A stretch of 22,559 bases of DNA, taken from contig JANBPU010000258.1 of the NCBI GenBank assembly GCA_027575805.1, forward strand, positions 1 to 22,559, in the 5' to 3' direction. Made by a program: the position numbers and the translations under genes. Under the pieces are notes generated by a model. It had not been told where the DNA came from, did not search any database, and was given only the letters and a program-made list of their open reading frames with translations. The DNA comes from Mycoemilia scoparia (taxonomy: Eukaryota; Kickxellomycota; Kickxellomycetes; Kickxellales; Kickxellaceae). This document shows positions 7,098-14,925 of this stretch, piece after piece. Position 1 is the first letter of the stretch, and every line of letters begins with the position of its first letter.

Positions 7098-8708
7098 ATG
7101 GCCGACACCGTCAATGCTGCTGCCAAAGTGGCGGCAGCCACTGCTCTGGCTGCCAACGCGTTCTTGGGGGCAGATGAGGGAATTGCTGGTACTAACAAGC
7201 CAGTTTCGCCTCTGCCTGCATTCATCCCTTCCTTCTTGCAGCCAATGTGGGGCTTTCCCGGATTTCGTTTCATCATCAACTACATTCAGGCCTCGTACCG
7301 CAATGACCCCGTCCGTTCCTTCCTTGAGCTTTGTTTGGTGATATTCGTCATCTGGTGGACCTCTCGAACCAAGTACAAGCAGGGACGCAACGAAGTGGTT
7401 TTGACCGAGGGGGAGGTCGATGAGCTTGTTGAGGACTGGAAGCCCGAACCTCTCGTCCCAGCCCTTTCCGAGGCAAAGATCAGGGCCCTTGAAAAGATTC
7501 CTGTGATCGACGGCCCTAGCGGAGTTATGGTTAGACTCAATGGAAAGACACCGGCAATTAACTTTGCCTCATACAACCATCTCGGAGTCATTTCTACCGA
7601 CAAGGCTCGCGAAACCGCAATTTCTGTCCTTCGTCAGTATGGTGTCGGATCGTGCGGTCCACCAGGCTTCTATGGAACTCTTGATGTTCACCAGGATCTT
7701 GAGAAACACATTGCTGAGTTTACTGGGTTTCCTTCTGCCATTTTGTATTCACAGGGAATGTCCACTACTTTGTCTATCATCCCCTGCTTTAGCAAGCGTG
7801 GTGACACCATCGTTGCGGATGAGGCGGTTAGCTTTGCTGTCCAACAGGCTATAAACCTTTCCCGTAGCCGCGTGTATTGGTACAAACACAATGACATGAG
7901 AGACCTTGAAAGCGTTCTCAAAAAGGTTAACAGCAGTCTTGCCCAGCGCAAAGGCCCACTTTCTCGCCGTTTTATTGTTACCGAGGGGTTATTCCAGAAT
8001 ACGAGCCAGATTGCGCCTCTACCTGAGATCATTGAGCTGAAGGAAAAGTACAAGTATCGCTTGATCCTCGATGAATCCCACTCATTTGGTGTGCTTGGAA
8101 AACGTGGAGCCGGCTTGACAGACTACTTCAACGTCCCTACTGAAAAGATTGACCTTATGATTGGGTCTCTCTGCAATGCAATCGGTGTGTCTGGCGGTTT
8201 CTGTGCAGCCGACAAAGATCTCATCAGTCATCAGAGACTCTCTGGTCTTGGATACTGTTTCTCGGCCTCGATGCCCGCCATCCTGTCTGTGGCATCCTCG
8301 GATGTCATTGGGATCCTTTCGAAGAACCCAGAGTCTCTTCTTGCTCCTCTTCGCCGCAACACAAAACTCATGCATGAGCAGCTGTCAAAGATATCTGGAA
8401 TAAACGTTGAAGGACACCAGGAGTCGCCGATAATCCATGTATCTATCTCCCCAACTGCCCTTACAAAGAGAAAGAGCAATGGCGAGTGGACACGCGGGGA
8501 TGTTGAAAATGCACTCCAGGATCTGGTCGACGAGGCCCTAAAGAACGGTGTGCTTCTTACTCGTGCACAGTATGTTGATGACCATGAGCACCTTCTTCCC
8601 AACCCCAGCATAAGAATATGCGTGTCTGCCCAGCACTCTGAAAAGGACATTGCAAAGTGTGCCAAGGTTATCAGCAATGCCGTCCAACGCGTAACAAAGA
8701 AGAAGTAG
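7098..8708 (+). CDS. LCB1: serine palmitoyltransferase subunit 1 (long-chain base synthase)
   Basis: A single exon of 536 aa. With LCB2 the product condenses serine and palmitoyl-CoA to 3-ketodihydrosphingosine in the endoplasmic reticulum membrane, the first committed step of sphingolipid synthesis. A membrane segment lies at residues ~74-88 (FLELCLVIFVIWW) after a weakly hydrophobic Ala-rich N-terminus. The alpha-oxoamine synthase fold follows: YGVGSCGPPGFYGTLDVH (181-198), LYSQGMSTTLSIIPCF and LDESHSFGVLG. Where LCB2 has the PLP-binding lysine, this protein reads GSLCNAIGVSGG, so the lysine is absent, as expected for the non-catalytic LCB1 subunit. C186 in GSCGPP corresponds to the active-site cysteine (human SPTLC1 C133). 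The frame is open 42 codons further upstream, but those residues look like leader sequence, and ATG 7098 gives the usual family length. Confidence 0.95.
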   Translation: MADTVNAAAKVAAATALAANAFLGADEGIAGTNKPVSPLPAFIPSFLQPMWGFPGFRFIINYIQASYRNDPVRSFLELCLVIFVIWWTSRTKYKQGRNEVVLTEGEVDELVEDWKPEPLVPALSEAKIRALEKIPVIDGPSGVMVRLNGKTPAINFASYNHLGVISTDKARETAISVLRQYGVGSCGPPGFYGTLDVHQDLEKHIAEFTGFPSAILYSQGMSTTLSIIPCFSKRGDTIVADEAVSFAVQQAINLSRSRVYWYKHNDMRDLESVLKKVNSSLAQRKGPLSRRFIVTEGLFQNTSQIAPLPEIIELKEKYKYRLILDESHSFGVLGKRGAGLTDYFNVPTEKIDLMIGSLCNAIGVSGGFCAADKDLISHQRLSGLGYCFSASMPAILSVASSDVIGILSKNPESLLAPLRRNTKLMHEQLSKISGINVEGHQESPIIHVSISPTALTKRKSNGEWTRGDVENALQDLVDEALKNGVLLTRAQYVDDHEHLLPNPSIRICVSAQHSEKDIAKCAKVISNAVQRVTKKK

Positions 8709-9032
8709 AACCGCTGACGTTGGCATCCATTTAGTTATTCCCCCATTGTGCTGCGCTGCTGTTTGCTCGCTAATATCGCCGTGCGGTTAGGCCCTTTTTA
8801 TGACTTTTCTGCATTTTTTAATGGAATTATCGCTTAACACGAAATTAACTATCAGCAACAAATATTGGATTCACACTCGTTTATTTATCCTCAAATGAAA
8901 AGTGGCGGCTGTTTGCGTGCCAATGTTATGTTTGTGCAAGTACTATAAAAAGGAGTGTTACTACGCCCGAAAAATCCCTAAGCTAGGCTATTTAGTGGTC
9001 AGTTCGGGTTATTTTGCTGTAGTTTGTGTGAT
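8709..9032. other. spacer after LCB1 with an orphan TATA box
   Basis: The LCB1 3' region runs to about 8900. At 8944-8953 there is a strong TATAAAAAGG box with no large gene after it. Between 8966 and 9008, CCCGAA and TTCGGG can pair around an inner CTAA/TTAG stem, giving a hairpin with an internal loop. The TATA box may drive the small ORF at 9033 or a non-coding transcript. Confidence 0.4.
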
Positions 9033-9221
9033 ATGGTGAAATCTGAAATGCGTCTTAGAAAGGTGGGAGCGTGATTTAAACTGGAGATTACAAGGATAGC
9101 AATTAAAGTGTATTAGTGTGATGCGTTTCCACACGAGAATCATTGGTGGTTATGTCCCGATGACGATCCTTGGGTTTGTCCACAATCTACAACAACACAA
9201 GACAAGCACACAAGCATTTAA
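9033..9221 (+). CDS. possible 44-aa Trp/Cys-rich microprotein, two exons
   Basis: Exon 1 9033-9062 (MVKSEMRLRK), intron 9063-9116 (54 nt, GTGGGA...TATTAG, phase 0), exon 2 9117-9221. The second exon reads CDAFPHENHWWLCPDDDPWV then a hydrophilic [14 protein letters not shown] tail, with three cysteines (C-x11-C-x7-C), two nearby histidines and three tryptophans. That composition is hard to explain by chance in A/T-rich spacer. The exon is preceded in its frame by the TAG of the acceptor itself. A TATAAAAAGG box lies 89 bp upstream of the ATG. The donor is weak (GTGGGA), which lowers confidence. Its last codons overlap the predicted GPI3 end by 4 nt on the other strand. I recognise no family; metal binding is only a possibility. 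Confidence 0.35.
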
Positions 9222-11277
9222 ACCTTGGTCTCACTGTATGATAGTATACTATATAGACATTTTAAAAGTATAAGCGTGTAGCTGAATTTGTTATTTATAT
9301 AGCTGTAACCCACCTTTCTGTACTTTTTGTAAGGAAAATTCGGAGCAATTTCAATTGAATCTTTTGGCCATATCCATTCGAACAGCACCGATAGAAGATA
9401 GTCGAGGGCAACAATTATGCAAAATATCTTTCCAGCCACTAGGCCACAGCCGTAGTACTTTCGAAGTCGCTCGATTAATGGCGGGAGTGGTAGGTCGACG
9501 ATATCATAGTATACCTTTTCTGTTCTCTCGGCGACATTGTACCATGAATACATTTCCTTTACATCCTTGTGCATTTGCCAGGGCGACAGTTTTGGATGTA
9601 AACTTCGATTGGAGACCTTTCTTATCGCTGATGCCAGAGCCGCCACAACATCTGGATTCATTTTGAAAAGACAGTATTAATCGTGGCTGCTGCTATTATT
9701 TCATCATTGTTCTATAATAAAGTATAAGTTCGATGCGCCAGCTTTTGACCCAACTTACCGTCTTCCTCGGGATTGGCAAAGGTTATCATATGTTTTGGCA
9801 GTACCTCGGGAATCCCACCAACTTTTGTGCTGACTACGACCAGCCTATAAGGTTTAAAATCTGAGTTAAAATGATTGCTTACGGGCGACGTTGAGTAGCT
9901 AGCCAATTATATAGCGAGATTTCATTGGAGTCAAATGTATAGTATATATAGAAATGGGTCCTTGGATTTTGGCCCAATCACAGGTCATTTGGTATGCAAT
10001 TCCAGGATACTCTTTTTTGCTTAAGGTCTTGTGAAATATGACCCTGTTGAGACACTTGCCCACATGCAGCCGCTTCAACAATGGCAATGCAGAATGCTTC
10101 GGTCAGACTGGTATTGAGGAATATATCGCCACGGATCAGTACGTTGCGAACATTTGCATGTTGAACGCTTCCCAGCAACTCGACACTATCCTGGAGCTGG
10201 TATTTTTCTCGCATTTGCTCCAGCTCTATGCGTTTTGGGCCATCTCCGCCAATAATAAAACGAACATTCGGGTATTTCTGACATATCCGCGGAATGGCCG
10301 CAACAAGAAGGTCGATCCCCTTCCGGTAAACCAGACGGCTCACGACCACAATGGTGACTTTTCAAAATCACCATCCAGTAAGCAAGGAAGAGGAAAAGAA
10401 ATTGCGGGATGTTAGCATGTGTATGCATGGTGCCAAGACTTGGAGAAACGACGGGCGGTGGTAGCAGCATTACTTACTGTAGTCCGGGTTGGCTGCCTTG
10501 GGGTCAGGAACAAAATGGTCCGCCACAATAGCATTTGGAATTGCACTGACGTTCCAGGGATCAAGAGCTGCCCTAAGAACCGTATTCTCTTTGCTGGTAT
10601 GAGAAACACATATGACATGCCCAACATCTGATAGCGTGAACTTCAGAAGCTTGTTTGTTAGTATGCTTGAAGCGTCTGCGAATCCAAACAGCGAGTGGTC
10701 AGTGAACAGGGTTTTCAGGCCCATAGAGCAGGCATGGAGGATTGCTTCTAGACAGAATGTCGATAATGCCTGATGGCCATGGACTATTTCTACGCGCTCG
10801 CGAATAAATATCTGGCGAAAAATATGAAATGTGCTGAAGAATGTGGGCAGCGATGCCTGATTGTACACGACTGGGGCAGGGATATAGTACACCTTAAGCC
10901 CCCCAGAGAGATACCGGATTCCGCATCTTGATCCGTAAGAGTGGGTGACCACAATGACCTATGTAGACCACAGCATGGTTCCCGTTAGCGCCTTTTAGCT
11001 GGGAAAATAAGCCAGCGTTTTCGTACAGACTGCTACTGACCTTGTGCCCCCGCCGTATGAGGCATTGTGCGTTGTGGTAAAGGTGGCCCTCAACTCCACC
11101 CATGTTTGGGTAGAAAAAGTCTGACACCATACTTTGTAAATCAAAGAACAGCACACAAGATATTAGTCATTTATTGGTTTATTATGCTCTATGCAAAGCC
11201 ACGGCTTATATTTAAATGCGATGCAACTCATACCAAATGCTTAGGCTCCGTTTGCCAGAGACTGTTGCGGCAGCCAT
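9218..11277 (-). CDS. GPI3: GPI N-acetylglucosaminyltransferase catalytic subunit (PIG-A/GPI3), six exons
   Basis: Exons 11277-11234, 11131-11041, 10958-10478, 10357-10060, 9844-9759, 9651-9218; introns 102, 82, 120, 215 and 107 nt; 477 aa. It transfers GlcNAc from UDP-GlcNAc to phosphatidylinositol on the cytoplasmic face of the ER, the first step of GPI-anchor synthesis. Landmarks: [20 protein letters not shown] (from residue 14), [33 protein letters not shown], and the GT4 E-x7-E pair E292/E300 in [16 protein letters not shown]-terminal membrane segment is near [20 protein letters not shown]. Exon 1 ([14 protein letters not shown]) was found by phase and splice sites; it restores the conserved ICMVSD junction. 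Intron 4 (10059-9845) has a GC donor, GCAAGT, and carries a repeat block. The last ~30 residues are doubtful: KYRK is followed by GTGGGT, so the true end may be a short exon near 9240-9255. Confidence 0.9.
9953..9984. repeat. AATGGGTCCT...GGCC dispersed block inside GPI3 intron
   Basis: AATGGGTCCTTGGATTTTGG then CCCAATCACAGG resembles the palindromic block at 152-183 and a more diverged one at 14507-14538. All three share (A/G)(A/G)TGG(G/C)TCCT followed by a GATTT-GGCC-ATCA core. This copy sits in the 215-nt intron, the longest in the window, so the extra length probably comes from an inserted repeat. Confidence 0.4.
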
Positions 11278-11834
11278 CCTAATGTTACGTGGGTGTGAAC
11301 TCAACAACGAGCCCTGACGAAAGAAGACCGCTTCTTGGATATTAGGTGGGCCCAATGGCACCCACGCCGAGTGGGTCGGCGATGATGAATTGTGAGGTCT
11401 TTGCTGGTGCGATATGGGACACAGATGTGGCATGCACGCGCCAGCTCGACGGCTGCTGAGGTGTTCGCAATCAGGCCTCAACCAATTGGTTGAGCCGATT
11501 TGCACATACCGGCGATGTTATTGGTAGAAATACCTGTGAGCATGATGATTAATTGATATCAGTTTTGTAAGCGCTGTTCTTGCAAAAGTATTACACAAGC
11601 CCACACTTCTGCGACCTTCCAACTCGATATTCTGGATAGCAGCGACTGTGACCGGCCTGCAATCATGAATTGATCTGTCTTGCACGCTGCGCAGTGGATA
11701 TAAACCAAGACACAGGGGCAGGCTGGTTCCTTCTCTTTGTCTTTCTTTTGCAATTTTCTCTATTCATCAGACGTTAGCACGCAAGCCCTCCACGAGCAAC
11801 AGCAAATATCAATCTCTTCCCTATACCCAAAGCC
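11278..11834. other. divergent promoter region of GPI3 and transaldolase
   Basis: Divergent spacer. CAACCAATTGGTTG at 11479-11492 is a palindrome with CCAAT on both strands, a plausible CCAAT-binding complex site. TATAAA at 11699-11704 lies 131 bp before the transaldolase ATG and is followed by a C/T-rich stretch, as in strongly expressed fungal promoters. The minus-strand frame at 11212-11505 has no domain and overlaps GPI3 exon 1, so it is not called as a gene. Confidence 0.5.
11699..11704 (+). promoter_or_regulatory. TATA box, transaldolase gene
   Basis: GATATAAACC, 131 bp upstream of the transaldolase ATG, followed 20-55 bp later by a pyrimidine-rich TTCTCTTTGTCTTTCTTTTG tract where transcription would start. 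Identified by motif and position only. Confidence 0.5.
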
Positions 11835-13066
11835 ATGTCTTCCTTCCTCGACCAGCTCAAGCAGCACACGACCGTTGTCGCTGACACCGGCGACTTCAAC
11901 TCCATCGCTGCCTACAAGCCAACGGATGCTACCACCAACCCATCTCTTATTCTTGCTGCCTCTGGCAAACCCGAATACGCCAGTCTTATAGACCAGGCGA
12001 TCCAATATGCCAAGTCGAAATCTAGGTTAGTACAAGGCTGATGCACGCAGCCATTTCTTATCTACCCGGTGTTTCAGTGGCATGTCCATCCATATCTGTC
12101 TACACATACACATACACTTGCATGTGTGAAAGGATCCCAATGATTCTAATATATACCCTGCACCTCTTTGCATATCATAGCAACGTTGATGAGCAAATCG
12201 AGTTTGCATTTGATAAGCTCGTAAGTAATACACACCCACATTATCGGCAATATTTATCTGGATCACGTTTGGAATTGTTTTGTGTGCCATCAAAAACTAA
12301 TAATACGCTCATCCCTGAATTATGATTTTAGCTCATTCTTTTTGGAACTGAGATTCTCAAGATTGTTCCTGGTCGTGTTTCCACTGAGGTTGAAGCCCGC
12401 CTGTCCTTCAACAAGGAGGCTTCCATCAAGAAGGCACGTGAACTCATTGCCTTCTACGAGGAAGCTGGTATTTCAAAGGACCGCATTCTCATCAAGCTCG
12501 CATCGACATGGGAGGGCATTCAGGCCGCCAAGGAGCTTGAATCAAAGTACGGCATCCATTGCAACTTGACTCTCCTATTCTCGTTTGCTCAGGCCGTTGC
12601 CTGTGCTGAGGCAAAGGTTACTCTCATTTCTCCATTTGTTGGACGTATTCTCGACTGGAACAAGAAGAGCACTGGCAAGACCTATGAGGGTGCTGAAGAT
12701 CCAGGTGTACAGAGCGTTCGTCGCATCTACAACTACTACAAGCAACATGGATACAAGACCATCGTCATGGGCGCATCTTTCCGCAACACCTCTGAAATCA
12801 AGGAGCTTGCCGGATGCGACTATTTGACCATCTCACCCGCTCTTCTTAATCAGCTTCAAAATGACACTGAAAAGCTTGAGGTCAAGCTCAGCTCAGAGAC
12901 TGCCAAGGCTGATCCTCAGCCAGCCATCTCACTTGATGAGGAGACATTCCGCTGGGAACATAATGAAGATCAGATGGCCACCGAGCTCCTCAGTGATGGT
13001 ATTAGGAGATTCCATGCTGATGCTGTCAAACTCCGCACTCTTCTTAAGGAAAAGCTTGGTGCTTAA
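11835..13066 (+). CDS. TAL1: transaldolase, three exons
   Basis: Exons 11835-12025, 12181-12220, 12332-13066 (introns 155 and 111 nt; GTTAGT/CATAG and GTAAGT/TTTAG), 321 aa. A cytosolic enzyme of the non-oxidative pentose phosphate pathway that moves a dihydroxyacetone unit from sedoheptulose 7-phosphate to glyceraldehyde 3-phosphate. The Schiff-base lysine is K132 in [12 protein letters not shown], and the catalytic aspartate is D17 in VVADTGDF. Other family blocks: [46 protein letters not shown] and [10 protein letters not shown]. Slightly shorter than the yeast and human enzymes (about 335), mostly at the N-terminus. The tiny 40-nt second exon encodes [13 protein letters not shown]. Codons in exon 3 are C-rich at third positions (AAG, CTC, ATC), consistent with high expression. 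Confidence 0.95.
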
Positions 13067-13704
13067 TTAAAACCATACTTTAGCATGCACATGGGCTCCA
13101 TAAGCTGTTGGCGCCGATATATGACAGATTACCATTTTTTGTTTAATAGGGATACTTTTTTCATGATTTATTAGGTGTGTGTGTGTATGTGATTACCTCT
13201 TCTTTTTTGGTAGAGGTCCGCATACTCTTGCTTTTTATTTATAACAAATAGATCGTCATATATAAGCAGTTTTATATTCTAGAAGATGGTGGTGTTTTTT
13301 ATTTTAATTATTTCTAATAAAAACTTGAGTTTACGAGTTTGCACTCCAGCGTTCTATACCTGTTCTAGCATACTTAACTCATCCATTGTTTTAAATCTGG
13401 TTGGTCAGTGCATTGTAAACTTCTCAGAATATGCGTAGGGGTGGTCAGGTGTATAGAGCTCGTCTCAACAGTATTTTGGCTAGTGGCATTCTACTTTCTC
13501 ACGGTTGGACGGACAAAAGCCACACCTTTGTTATGTCGAAGTCAGTGGCAATTCAAAGTCGCCAAACATCTATTTAAATAGCCATGCCCTCTAGGCAGGC
13601 GTCTTTTGCCTAGTTTCTCACACTTCTACATATTTGCTTTTCTGACTTTCTCCATACTAAAAGTTCTATAGTTCTACTTGAATACGTTAAATAGTATCCT
13701 GATA
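13067..13704. other. spacer between transaldolase and QDPR
   Basis: The transaldolase 3' region contains a GTGTGTGTGT run near 13174. A 48-codon plus-strand ORF (13431-13577, starting MRRGGQVYRARLNS) ends 127 bp before the QDPR start and could be an upstream ORF, but shows no family features. A TATTTAAATA palindrome at 13571-13580 and C/T-rich sequence at 13600-13660 look like the QDPR core promoter. Confidence 0.45.
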
Positions 13705-14418
13705 ATGCGCACTGGTATCGTCTATGGAGGCAACGGAGCCTTGGGCTCAGCTATTCTCAAACACTTGAAAAGCGAAGGGTGGACTACAATAAGCGTGGAT
13801 GCACAGAAGAGCCCTTTGGCTACCCACAGCGTTGAGCTGGACATCTCTGCCGGGCTAAAAGAGCAGGGCAAAAGTGTTTTGGACAAGCTTAGAGCCAATA
13901 TCGATGATGCTTACGATGTCGACGCGATAATATGTGCTGCAGGAGGGTGGGCAGGCGGAAATGCCGGGTCCGAGTCTCTGTTCGACTCTGTTGAGGCCAT
14001 GTACAAGCAGTCAGTCTACAGCTCGGTGGTCGCAAGCCATGTTGCAAGCAAGAAGCTCAAGAATGATGACAAGGGGCTGCTGGTGCTTGTCGGCGCAGCG
14101 CCGGCAGTGGGCCCCACTCCTGGCATGATCGGCTATGGCGTGGCCAAAGCAGCAGTACACCATCTGGCTAAATCGATGGCCGATACGCCAAGCAGTGGGC
14201 TCCCAGAGCATGCAAAGGTTGTTGCACTTCTTCCAGTAACACTAGACACTCCTGGTAACCGAACAGCAATGCCCACGGCAGACACCACAACCTGGACCCC
14301 TCTTGCAGACGTGGCCGAGCAAATCGTAAGCTGGTGCAAAGTGGGGTTATCTGTTCCCAGCGGCAGCCTTGTTAAAGTGGCCACCAAGAACGGAAAAACA
14401 AGCTTCACGGTTGTATAG
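13705..14418 (+). CDS. QDPR: dihydropteridine reductase (quinonoid BH2 reductase)
   Basis: A single exon of 237 aa. It regenerates tetrahydrobiopterin from quinonoid dihydrobiopterin with NADH, supporting aromatic amino-acid hydroxylases. The short-chain dehydrogenase fold is clear: the nucleotide loop VYGGNGALGSA near the N-terminus, AAGGWAGG, and the catalytic Tyr-x3-Lys in GMIGYGVAKAAVHHL. The signature VALLPVTLDTPGNRTAMPTA and the following TTTWTPL match vertebrate QDPR (VLPVTLDTPMNRKSMP) very closely. The terminal SGSLVKVATKNGKTSF is also shared. ATG 13705 is used; the frame is open 9 codons further but starts at TTG. The length (human 244 aa) is normal. It stands between transaldolase and the bZIP gene, convergent with the latter. 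Confidence 0.93.
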   Translation: MRTGIVYGGNGALGSAILKHLKSEGWTTISVDAQKSPLATHSVELDISAGLKEQGKSVLDKLRANIDDAYDVDAIICAAGGWAGGNAGSESLFDSVEAMYKQSVYSSVVASHVASKKLKNDDKGLLVLVGAAPAVGPTPGMIGYGVAKAAVHHLAKSMADTPSSGLPEHAKVVALLPVTLDTPGNRTAMPTADTTTWTPLADVAEQIVSWCKVGLSVPSGSLVKVATKNGKTSFTVV

Positions 14419-14925
14419 CAGCCTTCTGGTGGGCGCTATAGATAAATTTTCTCAAATATTTGGCAAGACTACGCCTGGGATCAAATGGGTATTAGGCAGG
14501 AATAGCAGTGGCTCCTCAGATTTCGGCCTGATCATCAGCTATTTCATATTCAGCTCCTAGGGCCCACCTTTTTCGTCCAAGGACTTGTGCCTTTGGCTAT
14601 ATATAGCCAATCTATCTTCAATACATGGCTATGGTATCTCATCTCACTGCAAAGTGGCTCAGTGTATTCTATTAGGGTGTAATGTCACATAAAATAGGTA
14701 AAAGAAAAATGCTAACAGTGGCGGAAAGCAGCACACCTTATTGATGTCAACAATAATAAAGATAGTAGCGCAAATAGTTAGAGCATGGGTGTAGGCTGTT
14801 TATCAATAAAAAATACATGGTGTCGGAGTACAGAGGGCTCAGGCACATTTTTAGTTACCAGCTTGGTGGGATACCGGATGGGTCGATAGGTGTGGTTTGT
14901 GTGTACATTGGGGAATATAGCCAAA
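14419..14925. other. convergent spacer with palindromes
   Basis: The 3' regions of QDPR and the bZIP gene meet here. Block 14507-14538 (GGCTCCTCAGATTTCGGCCT with ATCATCAG) is a diverged member of the family at 152-183 and 9953-9984. Positions 14593-14610, TTGGCTATATATAGCCAA, are a perfect 18-bp palindrome. No ORF with gene-like features was seen. Confidence 0.5.

Noticed and set aside
7098..8708. Missing PLP lysine as a sign of a dead enzyme
   Set aside because: LCB1 subunits normally lack it; the lysine is supplied by LCB2.
11212..11505. 97-codon minus-strand ORF upstream of GPI3
   Set aside because: No domain features, no ATG context, and it overlaps the better supported GPI3 exon 1.
13431..13577. 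48-codon ATG-initiated ORF upstream of QDPR
   Set aside because: Length is within chance expectation and nothing in the translation is recognisable; kept only as a possible upstream ORF.
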